64,000 nucleotides of DNA from an uncultured Bacillota bacterium (GCA_927441425.1 CAKMKG010000004.1:52445-116444), one strand, 5' to 3'. Counted from the stretch's first letter, positions 6,582-15,308 are shown. Notes: a model not told the origin generated them from the sequence alone. Numbers and translations are program-made.

Positions 6582-8579
6582 CTAACTATTTTTAGCCTCA
6601 AAAAGTTTAGCTTGAACTGGGATAACAAAACGATTAGACATAGTTAACATTCGTATGAAACCAGGGGTTTTGGCTTTAAGAATATCTTGTTCTACTCCAT
6701 CAAACGCTACTTGTAATCTTGAAAGTGCATGTGCTTCATCCTTGGAAGAAAGGTGCCCCACAAAAAAGTTCTCGGTCTGTGCTAAAAGTTCTTTATTAAT
6801 TGTTGAAGGAGATTGAGTAGAATAGACCATGCCAATATGAAACTTCGCACCTTCTTTTGCAAATCGGGCATAAACTCCTGTTAATTCATTATCTTTAACA
6901 GGAAACAGATTGTGCGCTTCTTCAAAATATAGCTGCACAAAAGAATCGTTCAAATTATTTTCAACAAATTTTGTTTCTTGATGGCGAAAGACCTCAAGGG
7001 ATAGCATATTAGAAAAGTACCGACGAACTTCATCTGTGGCATTCCCCAGATCAAGTATCACTGTTTTACCAGAGTCAAGAAATGAAATAATCTCTTCACT
7101 AAATTGTCCTGCATTTTTGTGATGAAACTTTGCATAAGGTCTAAGTATTGCGGGTCCAGTTCCAGAAGCAGGAGCTAAGAATCCCAGTAATGCAATATCA
7201 TTTGGATCAAAAATTGGTTCTCCATCCTTTTGAAAGATCGCAGAAGTAGGATTCTGATTGTAAAATGAAGCTATACGTTCCAGCTCATTTTGCATACCAG
7301 AAATTGTAGTCGGATCCGATGGTACGTTTCCTTGTCCGTAGACAGCCTCTCTAATTGTTTTGTTAAAGTGTGGATCGAAGCCCTTTATATGTTGTGTCGC
7401 ATGTAATTTGGTCCGTAAATTATTCTCATTGTATGTAAATCCTGCTTTGCTCAATATCGACCAATACATCATAATTTTTCGGACTGCTTTAGATTTATCA
7501 CTTATTGACTCCACTTCATTTATCTCATCTAAAGAAGGCAATGATACACTTGAAAAGCTCCTAATATAATTTGACCTCTGCTTATCTTCCTCCAACATTG
7601 AAGCAATAATCTGCATTGACGAATCCGGATATTCAAAGAAGTTTAGCCTTAATGGTTTTGATGGGGTACCTTCTCTTTGTGTTAATGCATAGACTTCGCA
7701 GTGATCAGCATTAGCCGAGCGCAGCGACTTGTTACCATCTTGAGGATTATCATTAGCGTATTCGCCGTTAATATCAAAAATTAACTGCCCCACCGCTTCT
7801 TCTGCAGGAGCATCTTTTGTTGAACCAATCATGCCTTGTGCTATCAATTTAACAACATTTGATTTCCCTAAACGAGTCTTTCCGAACATTGCAGTTCTAC
7901 GGCCTTTAAAATCTTTCATGGATATCTTTACCGGAATTTTTCCCTTCCCCGCTTCTTCGTCAACAAGAAGGCACTCCATGGTTCGGAGAGTTCCAAGCTC
8001 ATACTGCAATTCTTTTGTGACCGTGCCATTAACTATTAAATCTAATAAAACGTGGTCCGGAGCATATACTTTGTACCTATGTGCGCTTACAATATTGTTA
8101 ACATCTCCAGAAAATTCCAGGGTATCTGTTTGTGCAGGATTTGCATAAAACATACCTAAAACATCGCAATCCAATGCACCCCACTGAAGTTCACTTTGTG
8201 TCCAAACATCTAGTTCTGGCATAGATTTCTTATGCAACTCAAAATATGTCTGCTGGACTTGTCCACTTAAAGGTGTTGGAGATACACCATTTACTCTAAG
8301 TAAAGAAAAGTGAGGCGGCATTTTCCCAAAGTCATTAGGAGCCATAATAAGAAAAGAACCCCGAGGAATTCCTCCAACAATAACCTTATATGTATCTGAA
8401 GTAATTATTTTCGCAGAATCAAACCCTAGTTCTAGTACATACCCGACAAAACGCATTTTCTCAACCTCACGTGCGTCTTCGTAGCGTTTCTCTGCATCAA
8501 GAAATTCTGCCAAAGCTTTAATCGGATTATTTTGATATGCAGTACGTTCAATCATTCCATTCAAAGTATTCGTGGACAT
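6582..8579 (-). CDS. herA: HerA-like hexameric DNA-translocase ATPase
   Basis: A 665-residue FtsK/HerA-class ATPase. An N-terminal barrel-like domain (about 60-200) precedes the Walker A motif GKTRLGKS (233-240). A FDINGEYAN segment follows, and the Walker B region FEEAHNLFP lies in the C-terminal third with the STQSPSTINKELL sensor stretch after it. HerA forms a ring that pumps DNA and feeds the NurA nuclease. The RBS GGAGG lies inside the last codons of dam, so translation is coupled to the methylase. In bacteria, HerA next to NurA, SIR2 or DUF4297 genes is a repeated anti-phage arrangement, so defence is the likely role here. Confidence 0.88.
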   Translation of the reverse strand: MSTNTLNGMIERTAYQNNPIKALAEFLDAEKRYEDAREVEKMRFVGYVLELGFDSAKIITSDTYKVIVGGIPRGSFLIMAPNDFGKMPPHFSLLRVNGVSPTPLSGQVQQTYFELHKKSMPELDVWTQSELQWGALDCDVLGMFYANPAQTDTLEFSGDVNNIVSAHRYKVYAPDHVLLDLIVNGTVTKELQYELGTLRTMECLLVDEEAGKGKIPVKISMKDFKGRRTAMFGKTRLGKSNVVKLIAQGMIGSTKDAPAEEAVGQLIFDINGEYANDNPQDGNKSLRSANADHCEVYALTQREGTPSKPLRLNFFEYPDSSMQIIASMLEEDKQRSNYIRSFSSVSLPSLDEINEVESISDKSKAVRKIMMYWSILSKAGFTYNENNLRTKLHATQHIKGFDPHFNKTIREAVYGQGNVPSDPTTISGMQNELERIASFYNQNPTSAIFQKDGEPIFDPNDIALLGFLAPASGTGPAILRPYAKFHHKNAGQFSEEIISFLDSGKTVILDLGNATDEVRRYFSNMLSLEVFRHQETKFVENNLNDSFVQLYFEEAHNLFPVKDNELTGVYARFAKEGAKFHIGMVYSTQSPSTINKELLAQTENFFVGHLSSKDEAHALSRLQVAFDGVEQDILKAKTPGFIRMLTMSNRFVIPVQAKLFEAKNS

Positions 8580-8582
8580 AGA

Positions 8583-9407
8583 TTAATCCTCCATTTTCAT
8601 TGATGTAATAAGTAACTCCTCTTGTTTGCCACGTTTATCAGTCTTTCCAGAAATTGAACTATAACGCTCAACTGTTTTTACGAAAAATCCTTTTTTAACA
8701 TACATCTCTCGCAAAGAATTATAATTTGCATTGGTAGCAAATATGATTGCACCTCTATTTCTAGCTTTACAGAGTTCATCAAGTAGACGTTCCTGGTCCT
8801 CCCATGAAAACAATCGCTCATTATATTTAATAAAGCTGTTTTGATTATGCGCAATTGTATACGGAGGATCTACAAACACTAGGTCATTTAGAGATGCTCG
8901 CTGCAAAATAGGCCCAAAATCACTTGCATGAATTTCCGCATCTTTTAGTGATTTGGCATACTCAGGGAATAACTCGATGTCATATATGCAATTATTTTTT
9001 GTGCCAATAGGAACATTAAATTCACCCTTTTGATTCACACGGTACATCCCATTATAGCAAGTACGATTTAGATATAAAAACCGCCCTGCTTTTTTAATTT
9101 TCTCTCTAGGTTTATAAGCGCGCATTTTGTAATAATAATCTTCACAATGATGCTTTTGATGGTACTGAAGAATATTCGCTAATTCATCTGGATTATCCCT
9201 CATAACAATGTATACATTAATTAATTCCGAGTTTACATCGGATATTATAGTGTTTATAGGCTGCAAGCGAAAAAAGACTGATCCACCACCAACGAAAGGT
9301 TCAATATATTTATTATAGTTCGTCGGAAACTTTTCTTTATATCTTGTGATGAACCATCTTTTTCCTCCAGGCCATTTTAGAAAAGGAGCAAGTTTTTTCG
9401 AATTCAT
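8583..9407 (-). CDS. DNA adenine-N6 methyltransferase, D12 class (Dam-like)
   Basis: A 274-residue class-alpha N6-adenine methylase. The N-terminal FLKWPGGKRWF and YIEPFVGGGSVFF form the S-adenosylmethionine site, and FVDPPYTIAHNQ contains the catalytic DPPY. This order is that of Dam/DpnM enzymes. It is the first gene of the leftward operon and is followed within three bases by herA. There is no obvious matching restriction endonuclease, so the mark may protect self DNA from the HerA-NurA machinery. The recognition site (GATC or other) cannot be decided from the sequence. Confidence 0.9.
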   Translation of the reverse strand: MNSKKLAPFLKWPGGKRWFITRYKEKFPTNYNKYIEPFVGGGSVFFRLQPINTIISDVNSELINVYIVMRDNPDELANILQYHQKHHCEDYYYKMRAYKPREKIKKAGRFLYLNRTCYNGMYRVNQKGEFNVPIGTKNNCIYDIELFPEYAKSLKDAEIHASDFGPILQRASLNDLVFVDPPYTIAHNQNSFIKYNERLFSWEDQERLLDELCKARNRGAIIFATNANYNSLREMYVKKGFFVKTVERYSSISGKTDKRGKQEELLITSMKMED

Positions 9408-9725
9408 AGCATGCCACCAATCTTACAATTCTTTTTAAACAAATATTTACAAGCCTTAATAAGGTTGCCCTGGTTTGTCTCTGATATTTGATTATTCATT
9501 ATTATACAAATTTAAGTATATACGGTAATTAAAGTATAATCAACGGATTATAACCAGATAATTGTAATTTATGGTTTAATATGTCCAAATTCCAAGCAGC
9601 CGTCTGCTGCATGGGAATGTCCCCATTTTGAGATTGCTGCTTTGTAGATACACGATATAAGCAATAGACTCTTTTCATAAGCATTTAATCTAGACTCTTG
9701 ACAGTCATTGTCTTTTTCCTAAATA
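9408..9725. other. AT-rich intergenic region between dam and the DUF6236-like gene
   Basis: This 318-base gap holds the predicted dam-operon promoter (9515-9543) and a small hairpin GCAGC-n5-GCTGC around 9595-9609 without a clear T tract. I see no further gene in it. Confidence 0.5.
9515..9543 (-). promoter_or_regulatory. Predicted sigma-A promoter of the dam-herA-nurA operon
   Basis: Minus strand: -35 TTGATT (9538-9543), a 17-base spacer and -10 TATACT (9515-9520). It leaves a leader of about 100 bases before the dam start. Spacing is ideal and the hexamers are near consensus, in an AT-rich background where chance matches occur. Confidence 0.5.
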
Positions 9726-10811
9726 TCATATAATATCAATAAGGTGTCTTGGTTGAATCAAATTCTCACGATACGCATCATATAAATAGGCAAACCCTGC
9801 ATTATTGCGAATTTCGCGTATTGATGACCGATAAGATACACTATTAGTCCCCAAACCAATTGCGCCATTAGCTCCTACTGCCGCAGCAATTAGCCAAAGG
9901 GGTACGCTTTGCCAGAATTCCCGAATTACCGGAATAATACTAGGTACACTTACCTGAATTAAAGACTGAAGGCTCTTTAAGGTATACTCAATCCTCTTGT
10001 CCTTCAGCATTTTATCAAGAGCGATCAGCTCTTTTCCCCAAGATTCTCGAAAGTCTTCCAAAACGGCTTTCATTTCCCCTACACTTTCACAGTTAGAAAG
10101 CCTATTTTCAAATTCTCGTAACTTTACACGAAGCTGAATAAGTTCTTGTGATCGGATCTTTCTAAAATCAATAATCTTCTCTATCGGCACTTCAAGGTTC
10201 GGGGCAGGCATTGCTTTTTCAAAAACAGAAGTTAGGCAAAAGCTGTTTTGAGAAAACCATGTTCGAGGATAAGCAGAATTTAAATATTCATTCTTATCAG
10301 TACTGATCGCCATATCATTACGATCAATTTTTGCAAGATATTCTGCCATAGTCGACATATAGAGTCCCGCCGCTTGCACATCCATTTCAAGCCAATCACT
10401 GCTTTGATAAAGTCTAATCAAATTATTCTCTCGCATAAAATCGTACAGTTTCATCGACACTTTTTCATAATGAATCATCTCACCCATCTGCGGCCAATAT
10501 AATTTCTGTAGGTGTAAGTTTGCTTGACGTCGGGGATGATCTGCAGCGTTTTCAATATTTCGTATCAACCTTTTAAGTTTTCTCATGATCTCTCTTTCAA
10601 AGTCATTATAGGCGTCGGAAAATAAAAGATCAGAAGGATCCACTGGCCGATAGTAATCCTGTTCCCGTAAATAGCTTATTTCAGGAGATAAGTCCTGGTT
10701 ATATCGTTCGGGGACAATCGAACAAACCTCGTCCCAATATAAAATAGCATTCCTCAACCATGCTCCATCAGTGATATTGATAGATGGGTAATATAAGATT
10801 GATCTTGTCAT
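9726..10811 (-). CDS. DUF6236-like protein of unknown function
   Basis: A 361-residue protein. The opening SILYYPSINITDGAWLRNAILYWDEVCSIVP strongly recalls DUF6236 proteins, which begin with the same YYP...W...LLYWDE...SIVP pattern; the assignment is from memory. The middle (about 215-275) is charged and probably helical or coiled-coil. A hydrophobic stretch, LWLIAAAVGANGAIGLG, lies near residue 305 and could be a buried helix or a membrane contact. No catalytic motif is visible. It is divergent from the DUF4365-like gene. Relatives are found scattered in accessory regions, so a defence role is plausible but not shown. Confidence 0.6.
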   Translation of the reverse strand: MTRSILYYPSINITDGAWLRNAILYWDEVCSIVPERYNQDLSPEISYLREQDYYRPVDPSDLLFSDAYNDFEREIMRKLKRLIRNIENAADHPRRQANLHLQKLYWPQMGEMIHYEKVSMKLYDFMRENNLIRLYQSSDWLEMDVQAAGLYMSTMAEYLAKIDRNDMAISTDKNEYLNSAYPRTWFSQNSFCLTSVFEKAMPAPNLEVPIEKIIDFRKIRSQELIQLRVKLREFENRLSNCESVGEMKAVLEDFRESWGKELIALDKMLKDKRIEYTLKSLQSLIQVSVPSIIPVIREFWQSVPLWLIAAAVGANGAIGLGTNSVSYRSSIREIRNNAGFAYLYDAYRENLIQPRHLIDII

Positions 10812-10999
10812 ATACCATTCCCCCTTTCCCTTTTATTTTACAATATTTTACCATAAATTAAAAGAAGCCAAAATTTATAGCATTGTAAGAATTGATGTCA
10901 CCTTTTATTTAGATGATTGTCCTTATCTTAGCAACTCCATTTTTCTCCAGAATATGGTACAATAAATCATTCTTTACTATTCGCAGGGAGGAATATTAT

Positions 11000-12808
11000 A
11001 TGAATCATATTGTAGCCCCATCTTCTTACTTTACTGGTATTTCAGGAGAAACAATTGTCCAACATATTTTAGCGAAGTGGAGAATTGCTAGCTCAAAACT
11101 TACGGAATCAGATTTTGGAGAAGATTTTATTTGCGATATTTTTGCAGTATCTGATGATGAAAAAGTAAATATACGCACTAATTTAACGTTCCGACTACAA
11201 GTTAAAACAACTGCAGAAATTTCAACTGACGGGTATATTCGTAAAACAAATAAGGGATTCTCATTTTCACTTAGTACCACATTATTAAACCAATGGTTCT
11301 CAAATTACTATCCGACAATATTAGTAATTTGGGACTTAAAAGAAGAATGTGGATATTGGTGTGCGCCACTAAAAGAATATCCCGAAATCCCAGAACAAGA
11401 AAAGATAACAATTCATTTTAATAAGAATAACAACTTTATAAAAAGTGAGAAGCAGATTAAGGAATATATTCAAGAATATTATAATAAGCTTCTTAAAATT
11501 GCAAATGCACAGTATTCATGTACGATTTATCCAATTTGGATGCCTAAATATCGAATATTTACATCCATGGAACTCTATGATTTTTTTAAAATAAATTTTC
11601 CTAATGAAAAGATCAAAGTAGAATTGCATTGTGTGGATCATCTACCATCGTTTATTACTTCATACAATAATCTTGAACTTAGTGGTTTACCCTGTATCGT
11701 ATATACAGACAAAAGCCATTCGATAACGGAATATATTTTAGAACTTAAGCAATATCTTTTTAACAACTCCTTTTCATTAATCGATGGCAGTTGGATCTCA
11801 TTTATCATAAGTCCTATCGAAATAATTTCACAAAAAGAATATCGTGTAATTAGCCAAATGACAGATTGGAGTTGTTTTTCTTTAGTTGAAGGACAATTAG
11901 TTTCTGATATAGACTATACTTTTAATATAGGTGATGATTATATATATACTAAAGAAGTGAGGGCAACTTCAGATAGTCAAAATTTATTTATCAATATAAA
12001 TGGGAATTACGCCGTTGAAGTATTTGCAACAGGTTATGCTTTAACATCACGGAGATCGTATAATGAAATTCACAATAAATTATTTCGACAATCGTTTTGC
12101 ATTTGGGATATTTCTAATTGTTCTGAAGATGAAAAAGAGCAATTATCCGGATGGTGTTCCATAAATGATTGTAAACTGCAACTAATTGAATCATATACAA
12201 ATATAGTCATGATTTCGCACTTTTCATTTTCACCCAGCCCATCCTTGATTATGTTACCGGGCGTAGTAACTTGGCAGGGATTAGATAATCTTAATATGAA
12301 TTCTCAAGAATTTACTTCAAAGATCCCCTTCGGATGCCCGGCAGATGAAAAGACAACTAAAGAAATCATTAATCTTTTCTCTAGCAATATGGGTAGAGAG
12401 CTCAATGAAGAAATTTATTTACAATATCAGCAAGTTCTTTCAGGTGAACCATTGAATCATTCAGAAAGACTGGTACATTTTATAATGTATTTAATCCCTG
12501 CTGATTTGAAGAAATTTGAAAAAGCTTTTAAAGAAGTTAAAATCATGTGTAGTAAATTATTTATCAATAATAATTTTAACGCAGAATTATTATTAGAGCA
12601 TTATACAGAAATAACTGATGTTATTGTAAATATTAGGCCTAAAATAGATATCTCAACTCAAGAAGCAATAAAATTAGCAACACCGATTATTGACTTAATT
12701 TATAATAATTTAATACCCTACTGCGCAAAAGAACTAAATATGGCTTATTTTATTAAATATCGTCTTGATCGTTATTTACCTGAAGAAATTGTTAAATATA
12801 TAAAATAA
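11000..12808 (+). CDS. DUF4365-domain protein, predicted PD-(D/E)XK-like nuclease with long C-terminal region
   Basis: A 602-residue protein. The N-terminal SYFTGISGETIVQHILAKW, then SDFGEDFICDIF and FRLQVKTTAE match DUF4365: a GE helix, an acidic residue on a strand and a Q/E-x-K strand, as in PD-(D/E)XK nucleases. About 400 residues follow that I do not recognise, with many aromatic residues and no membrane segment. I start at 11000, where GGGAGG lies eight bases upstream, instead of an in-frame start at 10913. The gene is AT-rich and single, and ends in a strong terminator. It may be a stand-alone defence nuclease fused to a sensor region. Confidence 0.7.
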   Translation: MNHIVAPSSYFTGISGETIVQHILAKWRIASSKLTESDFGEDFICDIFAVSDDEKVNIRTNLTFRLQVKTTAEISTDGYIRKTNKGFSFSLSTTLLNQWFSNYYPTILVIWDLKEECGYWCAPLKEYPEIPEQEKITIHFNKNNNFIKSEKQIKEYIQEYYNKLLKIANAQYSCTIYPIWMPKYRIFTSMELYDFFKINFPNEKIKVELHCVDHLPSFITSYNNLELSGLPCIVYTDKSHSITEYILELKQYLFNNSFSLIDGSWISFIISPIEIISQKEYRVISQMTDWSCFSLVEGQLVSDIDYTFNIGDDYIYTKEVRATSDSQNLFININGNYAVEVFATGYALTSRRSYNEIHNKLFRQSFCIWDISNCSEDEKEQLSGWCSINDCKLQLIESYTNIVMISHFSFSPSPSLIMLPGVVTWQGLDNLNMNSQEFTSKIPFGCPADEKTTKEIINLFSSNMGRELNEEIYLQYQQVLSGEPLNHSERLVHFIMYLIPADLKKFEKAFKEVKIMCSKLFINNNFNAELLLEHYTEITDVIVNIRPKIDISTQEAIKLATPIIDLIYNNLIPYCAKELNMAYFIKYRLDRYLPEEIVKYIK

Positions 12809-12824
12809 ATTATTAAGAAAACAT

Positions 12825-12855
12825 AAAAGGATGTTGAAATTTCAACATCCTTTTT
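12825..12855 (+). terminator. Perfect-palindrome terminator after the DUF4365-like gene
   Basis: A 15+15 base perfect palindrome (arm AAAAGGATGTTGAAA) with no unpaired spacer, followed by T residues. It is symmetrical and can end transcripts from both sides; on the minus strand it directly follows the tRNA-Ala 3-prime remnant. Confidence 0.8.
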
Positions 12856-12876
12856 GGTGGAGAATAGGAGGATCGG
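12855..12876 (-). pseudogene. tRNA-Ala 3-prime-end remnant
   Basis: Twenty of 22 bases equal the 3-prime end of the intact tRNA-Ala (13137-13158): CCA, the acceptor 3-prime strand and part of the T-stem. As at the intact gene, a hairpin terminator follows at once on the minus strand, so this is a duplicated tRNA end with its terminator. A second T-arm-like piece, GGGATCGAACCCC, sits at 12888-12900. Confidence 0.65.
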
Positions 12877-12905
12877 TTAGAATAAATGGGATCGAACCCC
12901 TTCCC

Positions 12906-13057
12906 AACATGCTGACGCATGTTCCGTAGGGGGCTCTGCCCCCTATCGGCGGCATCATGAAGATGCCTGACACCCCCGAAGTGGTTCTCCGTATATCGCT
13001 CCATTTCAACACCAATCGCCAATTTGCGATATACTCTGATCAGGAGATTCCATCTCC
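12906..13057. other. Hairpin-rich segment, possible structured RNA or decayed tRNA-like DNA
   Basis: Five stems lie in a row: AACATGC/GCATGTT (12906-12923), CCG+TAGGGGGC paired with GCCCCCTA+CGG (12924-12949), GGCATC/GATGCC (12951-12967), GTATATCGC/GCGATATAC (12991-13034) and GGAGAT/ATCTCC (13043-13057). No convincing reading frame spans it. It lies between the island and the intact tRNA-Ala. I do not recognise an RNA family. Confidence 0.45.
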
Positions 13058-13097
13058 CGATACCCTCTTGGTCAGGAGTTCGCCCCCCTTATTGCAG

Positions 13098-13136
13098 AAA
13101 AAAACACGGAAGGCCATAAAGACCTTCCGTGTTTTT
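13098..13136 (-). terminator. Terminator of the tRNA-Val/tRNA-Ala operon
   Basis: Minus strand: AACACGGAAGG, a nine-base loop, CCTTCCGTGTT and a T run, starting directly after the tRNA-Ala CCA end. Confidence 0.85.
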
Positions 13137-13212
13137 TGGTGGAGAATAGGGGGATCGAACCCCTGACCTCTGCATTGCGAACGCAGCGCGCTCCCAGCTG
13201 CGCTAATTCCCC
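13137..13212 (-). tRNA. tRNA-Ala (anticodon CGC)
   Basis: A 76-base cloverleaf with encoded CCA. Acceptor GGGGAAT pairs with ATTCTCC and includes the G3-U70 pair that defines alanine tRNAs. The anticodon stem CTGCG/TGCAG carries loop TTCGCAA, and the T-arm is GGGGTTCGATCCCC-like. It follows tRNA-Val by 21 bases on the same strand. Fragments of a close relative at 3654 and 12855 make it the probable integration target of the neighbouring island. Confidence 0.93.
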
Positions 13213-13233
13213 GGATCGCTGGTTTAAAATTTT

Positions 13234-13308
13234 TGGTGGGCGATATTGGACTTGAACCAACGACTTCTTCCTTGTGACGGAAGCACTCTACCACTGAGTT
13301 AATCACCC
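13234..13308 (-). tRNA. tRNA-Val (anticodon CAC)
   Basis: A 75-base cloverleaf with encoded CCA. Acceptor GGGTGAT pairs with ATCGCCC, the D-arm contains AGTGGTAGAGT, and the anticodon stem CTTCC/GGAAG holds loop GTCACAA, so the anticodon is CAC, reading GTG codons. It is the first gene of the two-tRNA transcript. Confidence 0.93.
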
Positions 13309-13357
13309 TCACGATGCGCCCAGCCCTACAACGGGCTTCAGCGGATATTATGTTGAA

Positions 13358-13386
13358 ATTATATCACTGTAAAATAAAAACATCAA
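13358..13386 (-). promoter_or_regulatory. Promoter of the tRNA-Val/tRNA-Ala operon
   Basis: Minus strand: -35 TTGATG (13381-13386), a 17-base spacer and -10 TATAAT (13358-13363), about 50 bases upstream of tRNA-Val. A short AGCCC/GGGCT hairpin (13322-13338) lies in the leader. Confidence 0.75.
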
Positions 13387-13478
13387 TCCATAAATTCCCT
13401 AATCCAAGAAAAAATGGAGCGCCTGCCGAGTGTCTTTCCGGATGGCTCTGCATCGCTCCAATGGTTGGTTACGTACGG

Positions 13479-14093
13479 TTAACTCTTTACGTTCTGAATC
13501 AGACCTCTTGACATATAATCTGCAATCATCAGGGAAAGATCCTGTAGCCTGTCATAATATAATATGCCATTCTCATAATCCTCGGAAAGTAACGCAACCG
13601 TCTCACGTATCGTCAAGTCCAAATAGCTATAAAATAATAATTTCCACTGATCTCTATCCCAGTAAAGATTATTCCGCGCTAAAAAATCCGCCATATTATC
13701 TGCGTTTTGATACCATGCAACAATGTGATTGTCTACCGCCTGCCGATCTCCATCTTTTAATCCATAGATGATTTTCGTCAAGATTAAAATGTGCTGAAAG
13801 AGCAAGTCTTGAAATTCCTGTGCCGCTAGTTCTCCCAAGTATGGCTTAATCGAATGATAGAACAGTGCTGGCATTGTATGAATTTTTCGTGTTACCACTT
13901 CAATACTTTTTAAATCTGAGGCGATTACATTGACTAACGATCTGGACCATATGACCAGTTGAAAAACATTGTAACGAAAAGCATTGATCAAATTCATTTG
14001 TGCGTAAGTAAGGTAATCACTGATCTCCTGTGATTTATTCGTCATACTATGATCTGTATGGAATGGATCGACATCCCAACATTCCTCCTTCAT
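13479..14093 (-). CDS. Conserved hypothetical protein, all-helical
   Basis: A 204-residue soluble, helix-rich protein with no signal peptide. It has two repeated-looking halves: FRYNVFQLVIWSRSLVNVIASDL near residue 40, then KPYLGELAAQEFQDLLFQHI, NADNMADFLARNNLYWDRDQWKLLFYSYLDLT and YYDRLQDLSLMIADYMSRGL. I recall a widespread Bacillota family of about 200 residues with the same NADxxAxFLxxxNPYW and MADYM signatures; some members were mis-annotated as acetylglutamate kinase. No catalytic residues are apparent and its role is unknown. The ATG has GGAGG nine bases upstream. It is transcribed alone, divergent from the SPFH gene. Confidence 0.6.
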   Translation of the reverse strand: MKEECWDVDPFHTDHSMTNKSQEISDYLTYAQMNLINAFRYNVFQLVIWSRSLVNVIASDLKSIEVVTRKIHTMPALFYHSIKPYLGELAAQEFQDLLFQHILILTKIIYGLKDGDRQAVDNHIVAWYQNADNMADFLARNNLYWDRDQWKLLFYSYLDLTIRETVALLSEDYENGILYYDRLQDLSLMIADYMSRGLIQNVKS

Positions 14094-14191
14094 TTAATAT
14101 TGCCTCCTTCCTCCTATGGTATTAATAATATGACTGATGGATTTTAATTGTTCTTAAAAAGAAAAAAGTACAAGGACTAGACGTAAAACGA

Positions 14192-14250
14192 TTGACATTT
14201 CTCGTCACCCGTTGTAATATGATTGTGATATCAAATTGATATCACAATCA
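14192..14250 (+). promoter_or_regulatory. Promoter and 31-base palindromic operator of the SPFH gene
   Basis: The -35 TTGACA (14192-14197) and -10 TAATAT (14215-14220) are 17 bases apart. Immediately downstream, over the start point, lies a perfect inverted repeat with 15-base arms (TGATTGTGATATCAA, one central base, then its complement; 14220-14250). The position fits tight repression by a dimeric regulator. The regulator is not identified; the small ribbon-helix-helix gene downstream is one candidate. Confidence 0.8.
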
Positions 14251-14276
14251 GCCAAAAAAAGAAAGGGGTTTTTTAT

Positions 14277-15308
14277 ATGACTGATACTCATAAATCATCA
14301 GAGAAACAAATGCACTTTGAGGAAATCTCACCAAAATCCATAAACGGTATGGTTATGCTCCTCCTGAACATCCTGCTTATGCTTGCATCCGCCGCCGGAT
14401 TTATTTTTGGAATGATCAATACTGTAAACGGCTACGGAGCACCCAACCTTACACTGATCATCCTAAGCGTAATTTATTTTTTCATCATTGGACCGATCCT
14501 GTTTGCTGGATTAAAAATACTGAAGCCAAACGAAGCATATGTTCTGACCTTATTCGGAAAATATCATGGAACACTGAAGGGTCATGGTTTCTTTTTCGTA
14601 AATCCTTTTGTCTCTGCCTTCCATCCGAACGCAGAGGCAGCCGGGGCTGCAGCCGCATCGGCAGCTGAACAGATCGCGACGACAGGGAAAGTTTCCCCAC
14701 AAACCATAAAAAAGACGAGTAAGGTCATGTCCCTCAAAACCATGACGTTGCATAATGAAAGGCAGAAGATCAACGATGAGCTCGGAAATCCAATCATCAT
14801 TGGAATTGTTGTGATTTGGAGGGTCGTCAATACAGCAAAGGCTGCTTTCAACGTCGACAACTATACAGAATATCTCTCCATACAGTGTGATTCCGCCCTT
14901 CGTAACATCGTACGATTATATCCATATGATTCCTCCAATGAGAATCAAGAAAAATCTCTCAGAGGAAGCAGTCAGGAAGTGGCAGAAAAGCTCAAGATCG
15001 AAATCCAGTCTGCCGTTGATATCGCCGGACTGGAAATCATGGATGCCAGAATCACCCATTTGGCTTATGCGCCGGAAATCGCCGCTGCAATGCTCCAAAG
15101 GCAGCAGGCCTCCGCCATCATTGCCGCAAGGCAGATGATCGTAGAAGGTGCAGTCGGCATGGTAGAAATGGCTTTGGAAAAACTGTGCCAGAGGGAAATT
15201 GTCCAACTGGATGAGGAAAGAAAGGCTGCTATGGTCAGCAATCTACTGGTGGTGCTCTGCGCCAACAAAGATGCACAACCGATCGTCAACAGTGGTTCCA
15301 TTTATTAG
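14277..15308 (+). CDS. SPFH (band 7/prohibitin-like) membrane protein
   Basis: A 343-residue protein. Two hydrophobic segments (about 24-48 and 56-80) precede [31 protein letters not shown], the start of the SPFH fold. [34 protein letters not shown] is the SPFH core, and a long helix ending [27 protein letters not shown] is the coiled-coil that drives ring assembly. Such proteins scaffold membrane microdomains or membrane proteases. An inserted Ala-rich stretch (about 120-135) is unusual. It forms an operon with the small ribbon-helix-helix gene 43 bases downstream, and is controlled from a promoter with a large palindrome. Confidence 0.88.
   Translation: MTDTHKSSEKQMHFEEISPKSINGMVMLLLNILLMLASAAGFIFGMINTVNGYGAPNLTLIILSVIYFFIIGPILFAGLKILKPNEAYVLTLFGKYHGTLKGHGFFFVNPFVSAFHPNAEAAGAAAASAAEQIATTGKVSPQTIKKTSKVMSLKTMTLHNERQKINDELGNPIIIGIVVIWRVVNTAKAAFNVDNYTEYLSIQCDSALRNIVRLYPYDSSNENQEKSLRGSSQEVAEKLKIEIQSAVDIAGLEIMDARITHLAYAPEIAAAMLQRQQASAIIAARQMIVEGAVGMVEMALEKLCQREIVQLDEERKAAMVSNLLVVLCANKDAQPIVNSGSIY

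Noticed and set aside
12888..12990. Reading of the minus strand as a tRNA-Sec: a stem with a seven-base loop containing TCA, a long variable-arm-like hairpin and a T-loop-like TTCGATC.
   Set aside because: The variable stem would be 11 base pairs plus a second hairpin, the T-stem has a mismatch, the D-arm does not fold well and no single acceptor stem closes it.
12813..13022. A 69-residue minus-strand frame across the hairpin region.
   Set aside because: Its sequence is made of stem-loop DNA and a tRNA remnant; no RBS and no protein-like pattern.
14485..15301. Several antisense frames inside the SPFH gene.
   Set aside because: They mirror the codon pattern of the Ala-rich coding strand and lack ribosome sites.
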